From Treponema sp. (GTDB taxonomy: Bacteria > Spirochaetota > Spirochaetia > Treponematales > Treponemataceae), in the NCBI GenBank assembly GCA_016293495.1, contig JAEDED010000003.1:1-64000 (forward strand): 64,000 bases of DNA, read 5' to 3'. The translations under genes and the position numbers were made by a program. Under the pieces are notes generated by a model. That model had not been told where the DNA came from. It searched no databases and worked only from the letters and a program-made list of their open reading frames with translations. Of this stretch, positions 8,970 to 18,152 are shown one piece after another (position 1 is the stretch's first letter; every line of letters starts with the position of its first letter).

Positions 8970-10235
8970 ATGAGTTCTAACTTTCCTTTAAATAAAGATC
9001 AGTTAACAGATTTGGTTAAGAAATTTCCTACACCATTTTATCTTTACGATGAAAAAGCAATCCGCGAAAACATGCAGAAATTTACAAAAGCCTTCAGCAT
9101 CTTTCCAGTGTTCAGGGAACACTTTGCAGTAAAGGCTTGTCCAAACCCATACCTTCTTAAAGTGCTAGCAGAAGAAGGATGCGGTGCTGACTGTTCATCA
9201 CTTCCTGAACTTATGCTTTCTGAACTGGCAGGCATCAAAGGTAAGCACGTAATCTTTACCTCAAACGAAACTCCGGCATCAGAATACCAGTACGCATTTG
9301 ACCGCGGAAACATCATCAATCTTGATGATATTACTCACATTGAATATCTTAAAAAACACCTGGGTAAACTCCCTGAAACAATCTGTTTCCGCTATAATCC
9401 GGGACCAGAAAAGCAGGGCTGTAACTCAATCATCGGAAAACCTGAAGAAGCAAAATACGGTTTGACTCGCCAGCAGATTTTTGAAGCATACAAAATATGT
9501 AAAGCTGAAGGTGTTCAGCATTTTGGACTTCACACAATGGTTGCTTCAAACGAATTGAATCCTGCTTTCTTTGTTGATACTGCAAAACTTCTTTTTGAAC
9601 TTTGTGCAGAAATCAAAGAAAAGTGTGGAGTAAGAATTGAATTTGTTGACCTTGGTGGCGGACTTGGAATTCCTTATAAGCCAGATCAGAAAGCAGTTGA
9701 TTATGATGTAGTAGCTCAGGGAATCAGAAAAGAATATGACCGCGTTGTAGTTCCTTCAGGTCTTGATCCTCTCGAAATTTACTGGGAATGCGGACGCCCG
9801 ATTACCGGTCCTTATGGCTGGCTAGTTACAACTGCAATTCACGAAAAACATATTTACCGCGAATACATCGCAGTTGACTCATGTATGTCAGATCTTATGA
9901 GACCTGGAATGTATGGCTCTTACCACGAAGTTACAGTTTCAGGAAAAGAAAATGCACCAAAGACAAAAGTTTACGATGTAGTCGGAAGCCTCTGCGAAAA
10001 CTGTGACAAGTTTGCAGTTCAGAGGGAACTTCCAAAAATTGACATGGGTGACTTTGTAATCATTCACGATGCAGGTGCTCACGGACGAGCAATGGGATTT
10101 AACTACAACGGCAAACTCCGCTGTGGAGAAATTCTTTTACGCAATGACGGAAGCTTTAAAGAAATCCGTCGCCGCGAAACAATTGACGATCTGTTTGCTA
10201 CATTGGATTTAAGCGGAGTAAAGGATTTTAATTAA
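8970..10235 (+). CDS. lysA: Diaminopimelate decarboxylase-like PLP enzyme
   Basis: Members of this fold-III PLP family decarboxylate meso-diaminopimelate to lysine. The Schiff-base lysine is K55 in HFAVKACPNP, the Gly-rich phosphate-binding segment is DLGGGLGIP, and the catalytic Cys segment is GSLCENCDKFA followed by DAGAHGRAMGFNYN, all in DAP decarboxylase order. The 421-residue length is usual. The Cys box reads CENCD, not the usual CESGD, so a different amino acid substrate is possible. The gene stands alone with its own TATAAT box and a GAGG ribosome binding site. It is convergent to nothing and is followed by the PNP promoter. Confidence 0.8.
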   Translation: MSSNFPLNKDQLTDLVKKFPTPFYLYDEKAIRENMQKFTKAFSIFPVFREHFAVKACPNPYLLKVLAEEGCGADCSSLPELMLSELAGIKGKHVIFTSNETPASEYQYAFDRGNIINLDDITHIEYLKKHLGKLPETICFRYNPGPEKQGCNSIIGKPEEAKYGLTRQQIFEAYKICKAEGVQHFGLHTMVASNELNPAFFVDTAKLLFELCAEIKEKCGVRIEFVDLGGGLGIPYKPDQKAVDYDVVAQGIRKEYDRVVVPSGLDPLEIYWECGRPITGPYGWLVTTAIHEKHIYREYIAVDSCMSDLMRPGMYGSYHEVTVSGKENAPKTKVYDVVGSLCENCDKFAVQRELPKIDMGDFVIIHDAGAHGRAMGFNYNGKLRCGEILLRNDGSFKEIRRRETIDDLFATLDLSGVKDFN

Positions 10236-10321
10236 TACACGGCGTTTGATATAAATATCTTCCTTTTTGCATAAATATGATATAATTAAATACAGATTCA
10301 TTGTGTAAAAGGAGTCTCTGT

Positions 10322-11161
10322 ATGAATAATGCTTATCAGTCACAATATGAAAGAGTAACTAAATGTCTGGAAATTATCAGAAGTAAAACTGATTTTGTTC
10401 CAAAGGTAGCAGTTGTTTTAGGTTCTGGTCTGGGAGATTTTGCAGATGAAATCGATATAAAAGCAACTGTAAATTATTCTGAAATTGAAGGCTTTCCTCA
10501 GTCTACTGTTCCAGGACATAAAGGTCGTTTCGTATTTGGTTATATAAATGATGTGCCTGTTGTTGCAATGCAGGGACGGGTGCATTTTTATGAAGGTTAC
10601 CCAATCAGTGACGTAGTATTGCCTGTCAGACTTATGCATGCCATGGGAGCAGAATATTTGTTTCTGTCAAATGCAGCAGGCGGAATAGGGGATGGTTTTA
10701 AAGCTGGTAATCTTATGATGATTACTGATCATATTTCGACTTTTGTACCTAATCCATTGATTGGACCAAATGAAGAAAAGTTTGGAACAAGATTCCCTGA
10801 TATGAGCAATGTTTACAGAAACGATCTTCAAAATATTATACGTGAATGTGCAGCTGACTTAAAAATTCCACTTAAAGAAGGAATATATATCCAGCTTTCA
10901 GGGCCAAGTTATGAGTCGCCTGCCGAAATCAGAATGTGCAAAATGCTTGGTGCCTCTGCTGTTGGAATGAGTACAGTTGTAGAAGCCATCGCCGCAAATC
11001 ACATGGGAATGAAAGTCCTGGGTGTTTCACTTATTACAAATCTTGCTGCAGGAATTTCTGAAGTTCCATTGAGCCATGAAGAAGTTCAGCAGGCTGCAGA
11101 TGAAGCAGGTCCTAAATTTAAAGCTCTTGTAAAAGCGGTTATCACTAAAATTAATGAATAG
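10322..11161 (+). CDS. punA: Purine nucleoside phosphorylase (PNP family 2)
   Basis: It splits purine nucleosides with phosphate to base and ribose-1-phosphate, for salvage. Of 279 residues, the GSGLG phosphate loop is near residue 35, followed by PGHKGRF, the substrate loop MQGRVHFYEGY, and NAAGGI; the late motif SGPSYESPAE and SVVGMS-like segment (AVGMSTVVEA) are also present. The ATG at 10322 is chosen because AAAGGAG sits 7-13 bases upstream; the frame extends further upstream only through a TTG. A TATAAT box precedes it. It overlaps the next gene by 8 bases. The sequence fits the trimeric family that acts on guanosine/inosine. Confidence 0.92.
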   Translation: MNNAYQSQYERVTKCLEIIRSKTDFVPKVAVVLGSGLGDFADEIDIKATVNYSEIEGFPQSTVPGHKGRFVFGYINDVPVVAMQGRVHFYEGYPISDVVLPVRLMHAMGAEYLFLSNAAGGIGDGFKAGNLMMITDHISTFVPNPLIGPNEEKFGTRFPDMSNVYRNDLQNIIRECAADLKIPLKEGIYIQLSGPSYESPAEIRMCKMLGASAVGMSTVVEAIAANHMGMKVLGVSLITNLAAGISEVPLSHEEVQQAADEAGPKFKALVKAVITKINE

Positions 11162-11732
11162 ACTTGCTCTGGAGAAAATCGAGTACATAATAAAAAAATC
11201 AAGGCGCCGGACTATTAGTGTTCAGATTTCATCTTACTGCAGGCTGATCATCAAAGCGCCTTTATTTACTACTACTTCAGAAGTTGAATCATTCCTGAAA
11301 GAAAAAAGGGACTGGATCAAAAAACAGCTGGAACGTACCAGAGCTCAGAGCCAGCTTGCAAGCTCACTGGGAATTCTTTCAGAAAAAGAAATCCGTAAGT
11401 TAAAAAGAGATGCTAAAAAAATAATACCACAGCGTGTAGAGCATTACGCAAAACTCTCTGGCATTACCTACAACAGAATCTTTATCCGTCTTCAAAAATC
11501 TAGATGGGGTAGTTGTTCCGCTGAAGGAAACCTAAACTTCAACGCACTGCTTGCATTGATGCCGTTGGAAGTTTTAGACAGTGTTGTAGTTCATGAACTT
11601 TGCCATCGACGTCACATGAATCATTCCAAGGCATTTTATGATGAAGTTTTGAAAATATTTCCTGATTATAAGAAGTGGGATAAGTGGTTAAAACAGAATG
11701 GACCAGTGTATCAGATGCGGGTTGAGGAATAG
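11154..11732 (+). CDS. YgjP-type metallopeptidase (DUF45/WLM family)
   Basis: A 192-residue protein with the zinc motif VVHELCHRRHMNHS: HELCH plus a third His within the following seven residues, and the conserved SRWGSCS segment ahead of it. This is the DUF45/YgjP pattern, a minigluzincin-like putative peptidase. It overlaps the PNP gene by 8 bases, so the two are co-translated, but no functional link is known. It ends before a stem-loop shared with pfk. Confidence 0.88.
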   Translation: MNRLALEKIEYIIKKSRRRTISVQISSYCRLIIKAPLFTTTSEVESFLKEKRDWIKKQLERTRAQSQLASSLGILSEKEIRKLKRDAKKIIPQRVEHYAKLSGITYNRIFIRLQKSRWGSCSAEGNLNFNALLALMPLEVLDSVVVHELCHRRHMNHSKAFYDEVLKIFPDYKKWDKWLKQNGPVYQMRVEE

Positions 11733-11750
11733 TTTGTTATGTTAATGACA

Positions 11751-11780
11751 AAAAAAAGAGCGCTTCAATCGGCGCTCCTT
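11751..11780. terminator. Bidirectional terminator between the YgjP-type and pfk genes
   Basis: Stem GAGCGC (11758-11763)/GCGCTC (11772-11777) with an A-run on the left and a T-rich stretch on the right. The U-tract is best for the minus strand, so it mainly ends the phosphofructokinase transcript. Confidence 0.75.
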
Positions 11781-11796
11781 TATTTGAATGCTTCAA

Positions 11797-13197
11797 TTAT
11801 TTCTTCTGTTCAGAAGGCTTTTTCTGTGCTTCTGCTACTGCAGCTGCCATTTTCGTCTTTGCTTTTTCGATGTCGTTAACCATTGGGTTAGGCTGTCCTG
11901 TTGCATCGAGTGCATCGCGCCAGAGTGAACCTGTAGGATCAACTGCATTTCTGTGAGCTGTAACAGCTTTGATAGGAAGGTGAACGAACTTGTCGTGAAC
12001 GAGTCCTATTACACATTTTGTTTTTCCTGCCATTGCTGCGTGAACTGCGTTGTTTCCGAGACGTTCACAGTAGATTGAGTCAGCAGCAGTTGTTACTGAT
12101 GCGCGAACCTGGTAAGAAGGATCGATGTATTTAAGGTTGATTTCGATGTTCTTTGCTTTGAAATATTTTTCAATTTCTGTTTTAAGGAATACGCCGATAT
12201 CAGCAAGTTTTTTATTTCCTGATGCGTCTGTTGCACCTGTTGATGTAAGAAGATCCTGACCGGCACCTTCTGATACTACGATTACTGCGTGTCCGCGTTT
12301 AGCAAGACGGCGTTCGAGGCATGCAAGGAATCCGTTTTCACCTTCCATTTCAAATGGAACTTCAGGAATCAAACAGAAGTTTGTTTCGTGTGATGCAAGT
12401 GAAGCAGCTGTTGCAATAAAGCCTGCTTCGCGTCCCATAAGTTTTACAAGACCGATACCGTTGATCTGTGAAGCAGCTTCCATGTGAACTGCTGCAACAG
12501 CTTCTTTAGCACGCTGTACTGCTGTTTCAAAACCGAATGAGCGGTCGATGAACATCAAGTCGTTGTCTACAGTTTTTGGAACACCAACAACTGCACATTT
12601 AAGTCCGCGTTTTTCTACTTCACATGCGATGTCGTAAGAACCGCGCTGAGTTCCGTCACCACCAATGATGAAGAGCATATTGATTCCCTCTCTTTCGAGG
12701 CAGTCTACGATTTCTGAAACACGCTGTCCGCCGCCGCGAGAAGTACCGAGGTATGTTCCGCCGATCTTGTGGATTTCGTCGATCAGGTAGCGGTCGAGTT
12801 CAATAGGTTCGTAACCTTCTTCAGGGAAGAATCCATGGTATCCGAACTGATAACCTTTAACTGTTTTAACACCATAACGTGTGTTGAGACAGCGTACGAT
12901 AGCACGAATTACATCGTTCAAACCAGGACAAAGTCCACCGCAAGTACAGATTCCAGCTTTTGCATGAGATGGATCGAAGAAGATCTTTTCGCGAGGTCCA
13001 GCTTTCTGTATAAGGTTTGATGAATCGAGTACGATAGGTGTTGATGTATCAAAAACATTAATCTGGTTGATTACATAAGAATCATCTCTAACGTATCTTG
13101 CAGTCATGTCACCTGGTACTGTTGAAAGTTTGATTGGGGATGCAATTGTACATGGTCCCAATGTGTCGATTGTAAAGTCGAGTTTATCGTTTGCCAT
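11797..13197 (-). CDS. pfk: 6-phosphofructokinase (ATP-type signature, group II long form)
   Basis: It phosphorylates fructose-6-phosphate in glycolysis. Motifs in order: CTCGGLCPGLN (nucleotide loop), GTSRGGG, the donor signature GGDGTQRG, the catalytic PKTVDND, and MGREAGFIA. GGDGT with Gly after the Asp pair position points to ATP as phosphoryl donor; PPi enzymes usually carry GGDDS. The start at 13197 is preferred over an upstream ATG (13248) because GGAGC lies 3-8 bases before it and none precedes the upstream one; this gives 466 residues. It belongs to the roughly 450-residue clade found in spirochaetes, plants and trypanosomes. The donor call is inference. Confidence 0.88.
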   Translation of the reverse strand: MANDKLDFTIDTLGPCTIASPIKLSTVPGDMTARYVRDDSYVINQINVFDTSTPIVLDSSNLIQKAGPREKIFFDPSHAKAGICTCGGLCPGLNDVIRAIVRCLNTRYGVKTVKGYQFGYHGFFPEEGYEPIELDRYLIDEIHKIGGTYLGTSRGGGQRVSEIVDCLEREGINMLFIIGGDGTQRGSYDIACEVEKRGLKCAVVGVPKTVDNDLMFIDRSFGFETAVQRAKEAVAAVHMEAASQINGIGLVKLMGREAGFIATAASLASHETNFCLIPEVPFEMEGENGFLACLERRLAKRGHAVIVVSEGAGQDLLTSTGATDASGNKKLADIGVFLKTEIEKYFKAKNIEINLKYIDPSYQVRASVTTAADSIYCERLGNNAVHAAMAGKTKCVIGLVHDKFVHLPIKAVTAHRNAVDPTGSLWRDALDATGQPNPMVNDIEKAKTKMAAAVAEAQKKPSEQKK

Positions 13198-13412
13198 TGA
13201 TAGCTCCTGATTTATTTTATAGCGAAAAATTTGCTTGGAATAGTCCATCTATAAGAATATAGGGTTATGGCGTTTTGTTCAATACATAGAAGTTAAGTTT
13301 TTTAAGCATTTATTAAGGATTACAGCTGTGCAAAAATAAGCGTTGCATATTCCTTCTAAAAAAAAGAGTTCATAATCCTGAATAGAAACTGATTATTTAA
13401 TATCGATTTTTG

Positions 13413-13486
13413 TTGACCGGCTTTTAAATTTTTTATACTTTATTTTATATATATTTATAATAGAATATTTTATAAAAATTGGAGGG
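13413..13486 (+). promoter_or_regulatory. Promoter and ribosome binding site of the lemA-TPM operon
   Basis: TTGACC at 13413-13418 is followed by TATACT or TACTTT (spacer 15 or 17). A strong GGAGGG sits about 8 bases before the ATG at 13495. The 150 bases further left (13250-13412) show no gene. Confidence 0.5.
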
Positions 13487-13494
13487 CTTTTTTT

Positions 13495-14088
13495 ATGAAG
13501 TCAGGCAAAGTTTTTCTTATTATCGGAATCGTATTGGTATCGCTTTTTGCAATCGGTGGATGCAGCTATAACAAAATGGTATCAATGGAAGAATCTATTG
13601 ATGCACAGTGGGCTCAGGTACAGAACCAGTATCAGCGCCGTTATGATTTGATTCCTAATCTTGTTAATACAGTTAAAGGTTATGCTTCGCATGAATCTGA
13701 AGTTTTTGAACAGGTAACTGAAGCACGTTCAAAAGTGGGCGGAGTAATCAATATTGATTCTTCAGTTCTCGATGATCCTGAAGCATTTGATAAATATCAG
13801 AAAATTCAGAGTGAACTTGGAACAAGCCTTCAACGCCTTATGGCAGTGACAGAAAGTTACCCTGAACTCAAAGCTAATCAGAATTTCCTTGCCCTTCAGG
13901 ATGAACTTGAAGGAACAGAAAACAGAATTGCAACAGAACGCATGCGCTTTAACGAAACAGTTCAGTCTTACAATAAATATATTCGCGGATTCCCAAGAAA
14001 TATGTTTGCTGGAATGTTCGGCTTTGAAAAGAAATCCTATTTTGCAGCCGGAACAGAAGCTCAGAACGCACCAAAGGTTGAGTTTTAA
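13495..14088 (+). CDS. lemA: LemA family protein, lipoprotein-like N terminus
   Basis: A 197-residue LemA-family protein: an N-terminal hydrophobic segment (residues 5-20) ends in AIGGCSY, which is a possible lipobox, and is followed by the family hallmark SMEESIDAQWAQVQNQYQ and RYDLIPNLVNTVKGYA. The remainder is alpha-helical. The LemA function is not established; it is often beside TPM-domain genes, as here. Its stop overlaps the next ATG (TAATG), so it heads a three-gene operon. Confidence 0.93.
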   Translation: MKSGKVFLIIGIVLVSLFAIGGCSYNKMVSMEESIDAQWAQVQNQYQRRYDLIPNLVNTVKGYASHESEVFEQVTEARSKVGGVINIDSSVLDDPEAFDKYQKIQSELGTSLQRLMAVTESYPELKANQNFLALQDELEGTENRIATERMRFNETVQSYNKYIRGFPRNMFAGMFGFEKKSYFAAGTEAQNAPKVEF

Positions 14089-14780
14089 TGAATACAAAAA
14101 CTGTAATCAAAAAGCTTAAACTTAATAAGAAAGGCTTTGATAAAATTCAGGAAGCAGTAAAAAAAGCAGAGAGCAAGACCTCTGGAGAAATTGCAATATG
14201 TCTTACTCCTGAAAGTTCAGATTATTCAATCTGGGAATTTTTTGCAGCAATGTTTTTAAGTCTTGTCTGCTTCTGCGTTATGCTTCCTTTTGCGGCAAGA
14301 ATTAATAATTTGATTGAAAGTCTTACCTGGGTTAATAAGCCCGGTTATCTCGCTGTAATTTTTGGCGGAGCAGTTTTTTTTACTTTCTTTGTTTTTTTCT
14401 GGATGTTCAATATTCCGGCTATTGACCGTTTGATTATTCCTGATGTTTACAAAACAAAAATGGTTTCAAGAAAAGCGTTTGGGGCTTTTGCAGAGACAGG
14501 CGTGTACTGTACAGAAAAACACAACGGTATTTTGATTTTTGTTTCATTTCTGGAACGTCAGGTTCGCATTGTTGCCGACAAAGGAATTTCTGATAAAATT
14601 TCGGACAACATGTGGCAGCTTATTGCTGATGGTCTTGTTTCTGAACTTAAAAAAGGAAACGGCGTTGACGGTTTTTGTGATGCAATTGAAAAGTGCGGAC
14701 AGCTTTTGAGTGAACATTATCCAATCGAAAAAGATGATGTTAATGAAATTCCTGACGGACTTTTACTGATGGATAATTAA
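14088..14780 (+). CDS. TPM domain membrane protein
   Basis: A 230-residue protein with an N-terminal TPM-type segment (KIQEAVKKAESKTSGEIAICL, split here), two membrane helices at about 47-70 and 85-108, then the second half of the domain (GILIFVSFLERQVRIVADKGI). TPM domains occur in YgcG-like proteins and are linked to membrane-protein turnover or photosystem repair in other organisms. It starts on the lemA stop codon and is 13 bases before the second TPM gene. The exact role is unknown. Confidence 0.8.
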   Translation: MNTKTVIKKLKLNKKGFDKIQEAVKKAESKTSGEIAICLTPESSDYSIWEFFAAMFLSLVCFCVMLPFAARINNLIESLTWVNKPGYLAVIFGGAVFFTFFVFFWMFNIPAIDRLIIPDVYKTKMVSRKAFGAFAETGVYCTEKHNGILIFVSFLERQVRIVADKGISDKISDNMWQLIADGLVSELKKGNGVDGFCDAIEKCGQLLSEHYPIEKDDVNEIPDGLLLMDN

Positions 14781-14793
14781 GGCAGGTAAAGTT

Positions 14794-15549
14794 ATGAAGT
14801 TAAAGAAATTTATTTTATCTGCAACAATTCTGATTGCAGCGTGTTCTTCAATTTTTGCCCTTAAAGTTCCTGAACTTACAGGGCCGGTAATTGACCAGGC
14901 AAATCTTCTTTCTTCACAACAGAAGATTCTTCTCGATACAGAGCTTCGTAATATCAGTGATGAAACTGGAACTCAGATTGCAGTCCTTACAATTCCAAGT
15001 CTTGAAGGCGTAAGTCTTGAAGCATATTCGATGAAGGTTTGCGAACAGTGGAACCTTGGTTCAGCAGAACGCGATGATGGTGTTCTTGTTCTTGTTGCAT
15101 ATGCAGAAAAAAAAATCCGTATTGAAGTCGGTTATGGCCTTGAAGGCGATTTGACAGATACAAAATGCGGTCTGATTATACGAAATGTAATGGCTCCAAA
15201 ATTCAAAGCCGGAGAATATGGCGAAGGAATTATTGATGCTGTCAGAAATATTGAAGCCGTAATCGGTGTCGGTGGCGAGGATGTTGATGTTTCTTCGCTT
15301 GATAAAAATCCTGAAGACGAAGAAATGACTGTAAAGGATGTTATTATTTTACTTGCAATTTTCTTAATCTTTATAACAGGAAGTCTCTCGCAGAAAGTTC
15401 CTGGCTTTTCGTGGCTTCCATGGGCCTTTATGTTTAAGAGTAATTACCGTGGTGGCGGCGGCGGACACAGTTCCGGCGGTGGATCTCATGGCGGCTTTCA
15501 AGGCGGCGGTGGCGGCTTTGGAGGGGGCGGAGCTTCTGGTGGGTGGTAG
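14794..15549 (+). CDS. YgcG-like secreted TPM domain protein with Gly-rich tail
   Basis: A 251-residue protein with an N-terminal signal peptide (cut near SIFA), the TPM domain at about 30-155 (PVIDQANLLS, TQIAVLTIPSL, IRIEVGYGLEG), a membrane helix near 190, and a C-terminal tail made almost only of Gly, Ser and His ending in GGGGASGGW. This is the standard YgcG layout. The AGGTAA site precedes the ATG. The stop at 15549 is only about 10 bases before the left end of IS copy 1, so the native downstream region was cut off by that element. Confidence 0.88.
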   Translation: MKLKKFILSATILIAACSSIFALKVPELTGPVIDQANLLSSQQKILLDTELRNISDETGTQIAVLTIPSLEGVSLEAYSMKVCEQWNLGSAERDDGVLVLVAYAEKKIRIEVGYGLEGDLTDTKCGLIIRNVMAPKFKAGEYGEGIIDAVRNIEAVIGVGGEDVDVSSLDKNPEDEEMTVKDVIILLAIFLIFITGSLSQKVPGFSWLPWAFMFKSNYRGGGGGHSSGGGSHGGFQGGGGGFGGGGASGGW

Positions 15550-15627
15550 CGGCTCGTACTGACCCCAAATATTGTAACCACTTGAAAGGAGAGTTTTTCT
15601 ACCGATAAACTAAAGGAAGGTAGAAAA

Positions 15628-15753
15628 ATGAAGAAAAGATTCTCCGAAGAACAGATTGTAAAAATGATTCAGGAACACAAACAGGGAAAAAGTGTTTCTG
15701 AAATCAGCCGCGAGTATGGCGTTGCCGAACAGACATTTTATAAGCATTGCTAA
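15628..15753 (+). pseudogene. Truncated IS3-family OrfA, copy 1
   Basis: 41 residues beginning KKRFSEEQIVKMIQEH and ending at a deletion junction (TFYKHC, stop). This is the helix-turn-helix part of an IS407-type OrfA, about half the usual 88 residues. AAGGAAGG precedes the ATG. Confidence 0.85.
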
Positions 15754-16198
15754 TAAACGGGCCCTTAAGAATCTTACTGTGATAGATCCAGTTTCTAAGG
15801 TTGCTCCAAGAATTGTCCCAGCACTTTCTATGCAGGGTGAAGGTGTTGCAGAAGTTCTGGATGAAATCTGGCACGAAGAAAAATTCAAGTTTCTTCAGAC
15901 AGATAATGGTCCTGAATTTAGAAGTTCTGCAGTTCAAACATGGTGCATAGACCATGATGTAAAACAGGTTTTCTCACGGCCTGGAAAACCAACGGATAAC
16001 TGCTTTATTGAATCATTCAACCGGATTTTCCGCGATGAATGCTTTAATGAAAATTATTTTTCGTCTCTGTCAGAGGCTAAAAAAATAATTGAATCCTGGC
16101 GGATAGATTACAACGAAAATCGCCCTCAGAAAGGATTAAAAGAATTGACACCAAGTCTATTCAAATCTAAACTAAAAGGTATGAAAAACTCTCCTTAA
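15754..16198 (+). pseudogene. Truncated IS3-family OrfB (rve integrase core), copy 1
   Basis: The frame carries VIDPVSK, then QTDNGPEFRSSAV, then GKPTDNCFIESFN and the C-terminal signature YNENRPQKGLKELTP. The first part of OrfB, including the first catalytic Asp, is deleted, so the transposase is inactive. It ends normally at 16198 just inside the right inverted repeat. Confidence 0.85.
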
Positions 16199-16306
16199 AT
16201 TTGGTGAATTTTGGGGGGAGGACTATGGGGATGTAAGAAAAAACTATTTATGCTCATATTTTGATAGTAATGTTATAATATAATTGTTATTAGTGAGGAT
16301 GAACTT

Positions 16307-18133
16307 ATGGATATCGATTTTTATTCAGTAAAAAAATTACTAGGAATGCAGTTTTATATCCCAAGTTATCAGCGAGGTTATAGATGGACAGAAAATGAAG
16401 TCTTAGCTTTATTAAACGACTTATCTGAGTATGCAGATTCAAAAAAACTTGCGAGAAACGTTAGTAAGTTTTATTGTTTACAACCATTAGTAATAAAAAA
16501 ACAAGGTTCGAAATATGAAGTAATTGATGGGCAACAAAGACTTACAACTATTTATTTAATATTGAAAGCATTAGAACAATATGCAAAAGATGCACTTGGA
16601 GTAGAAGGTTTCACATTATTACCCCCTGACTTTGCAACACGAACAAACTGTATAACATTTTTTAACACAGAGGCTTTTAAGAAACATTCAGATGAAAACT
16701 TGGATTTTCTACATCTTTCAAATGCTTACGATACTATAACAAAATGGTTTGATTCACCAAGAAAAAAGAATGATATTTTTGATATTCTATCTAGTGAATC
16801 ATTTAATGCTCAATTTATTTGGTATGTAATAGATGATAAAGAAAATGCTTACGAAGTTTTTAGAAGACTAAATTCAGGTAAATTATCACTTACAAATTCA
16901 GAACTTGTAAAAGCTTTAATTCTTAATGAAGAGGATAAAGACGAAACATTTAATCAAGAAGATGTTGCAAGAGAATGGGAAAATATTGAGAATCACTTAG
17001 AAAATGATGATTTATGGTATTTTATCAATTCAGAACCAGAAGCAAAAAAATATGAATCAACTCGAATGGACTTCTTACTCGAAATCATACTATTAAAAAA
17101 TAATATAGCTTTAAAAGATAATTATTTTATATTTTCAGAATTTAATGAAAAAATAAAGAAAGATGGTTGGAAAAGTGTATGGGAAGAAATTAAGTCTGTT
17201 TATAGAACTATCCAGACCTGGTACAATGACAGAAAAATGTATCATTATATCGGTTTTTTAATAAATGCACGCGGTAATTCCAAAGTTAGTATAAGCGAAC
17301 TTCTGAAAAATTATGAAGAAAAGTCCAAAGATATTTTTTTTGCATGGATTAAGGATAGTTGTAAAACTATTCTAATGGACAAAGATAAGAAGGTTAATTA
17401 CTCAGATCTGATCTATGAAAAAGCCAATGATAAAATTCATAACATTTTACTGTTATTTAATTTGGCCACAACTCAAAATCAAATCAGTGAAACCTCTCGT
17501 TATCCATTTAAAAAACATTTCAAAAATTCATGGTCTTTAGAACATATTCATGCTCAAAATGAACGGCAGAAGAATTGGTCAGAAGAAGAAATATTGCAAT
17601 TGAAAACGGATATTAATAATATTGCGAGACTCACAGATTCTAATCAAAAACAAAACCTTATGGACTTTTCTGATTATATCAATCCTGAAAATCTAAAAGA
17701 TGAACAAGTATACCGCTCTATGATGGCAGTCTTTATGGGAGAACCCATAGTAATTGAAAAAGATAGTGAGGGCGCTATTATCTCTGTTTATTCTGACTTT
17801 GAAAAAGATGATACATTAATGAATCTTGCTTTGCTTCAAGCAGATAAGAATGCATCTTTCAATAATAAAACTTTTCTCGAAAAAAGACGTATCCTCGCAA
17901 AATACGAAAATGCCTCTTCAGAAACACAATTCGTTCCTATTTGTACCAGAAATGTTTTTTTCAAGCATTATTCACCAGATGCAACAAACCCTTTTATTTG
18001 GGATAGAGAAGCTGGAAAAGATTATGTACGTGCAATGATGAATGTGATCGGTAATTTTATTGGTGTTACTCCCTTTAATAACTTTGATAAGCCCAGTTCA
18101 CAGAAAATTGAATTCGGTTTAATCCGAAAGTAG
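16307..18133 (+). CDS. DUF262-DUF1524 protein (GmrSD/SspE-like nuclease)
   Basis: A 608-residue protein. The N-terminal DUF262 domain has IPSYQRGYRW (18-27) and the nucleotide-binding/hydrolysis motif DGQQRLTT (74-81). The C-terminal DUF1524 HNH-type nuclease has SLEHIHAQ (410-417) followed by NNIARLTDSNQKQNL. In GmrSD and SspE this pairing gives NTP-stimulated cleavage or nicking of modified phage DNA. A tail of about 130 residues after the HNH motif is not recognised. It has its own TATAAT box and a GAGG site. Ten bases separate its stop from the region of the next gene's start, so the two DUF262 genes form an operon. It lies directly inside IS copy 1 and is A+T-rich, so it is probably acquired. 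Confidence 0.9.
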   Translation: MDIDFYSVKKLLGMQFYIPSYQRGYRWTENEVLALLNDLSEYADSKKLARNVSKFYCLQPLVIKKQGSKYEVIDGQQRLTTIYLILKALEQYAKDALGVEGFTLLPPDFATRTNCITFFNTEAFKKHSDENLDFLHLSNAYDTITKWFDSPRKKNDIFDILSSESFNAQFIWYVIDDKENAYEVFRRLNSGKLSLTNSELVKALILNEEDKDETFNQEDVAREWENIENHLENDDLWYFINSEPEAKKYESTRMDFLLEIILLKNNIALKDNYFIFSEFNEKIKKDGWKSVWEEIKSVYRTIQTWYNDRKMYHYIGFLINARGNSKVSISELLKNYEEKSKDIFFAWIKDSCKTILMDKDKKVNYSDLIYEKANDKIHNILLLFNLATTQNQISETSRYPFKKHFKNSWSLEHIHAQNERQKNWSEEEILQLKTDINNIARLTDSNQKQNLMDFSDYINPENLKDEQVYRSMMAVFMGEPIVIEKDSEGAIISVYSDFEKDDTLMNLALLQADKNASFNNKTFLEKRRILAKYENASSETQFVPICTRNVFFKHYSPDATNPFIWDREAGKDYVRAMMNVIGNFIGVTPFNNFDKPSSQKIEFGLIRK

Positions 18134-18152
18134 CAGTAAGGAGATGGTTAAA

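Larger units (their letters stand above)
15560..16216 (+). mobile_element. IS3-family (IS407-like) remnant, copy 1
   Basis: Imperfect terminal inverted repeats (left CCCCAAATATTG at 15563, right ending in TTTTGGGG near 16216, both with AAGGAGAGTTTTTC inside) bound two transposase pieces. OrfA (15628-15753) is cut to 41 residues with an intact HTH start (KKRFSEEQIVKMI). An internal deletion then joins it to the orfB integrase core, which keeps the second Asp (QTDNGPEF) and the Glu (NCFIESFNRIFRDEC) but not the first Asp. It cannot transpose on its own. It is the least deleted of three copies. Confidence 0.9.

Noticed and set aside
8970..10235. Ornithine or carboxynorspermidine decarboxylase instead of lysA
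   Set aside because: The order of motifs and the Cys box followed by AGAHGRAM fit DAP decarboxylase better, although the altered CENCD box keeps some doubt.
11797..13248. Upstream ATG (13248) as phosphofructokinase start
   Set aside because: There is no ribosome site before it; GGAGC is correctly placed before the ATG at 13197.
15610..15955. Minus-strand ORFs over the IS remnants (also at 21372-21699)
   Set aside because: They are mirror frames of the transposase and repeat identically because the IS copies are identical; no protein features.
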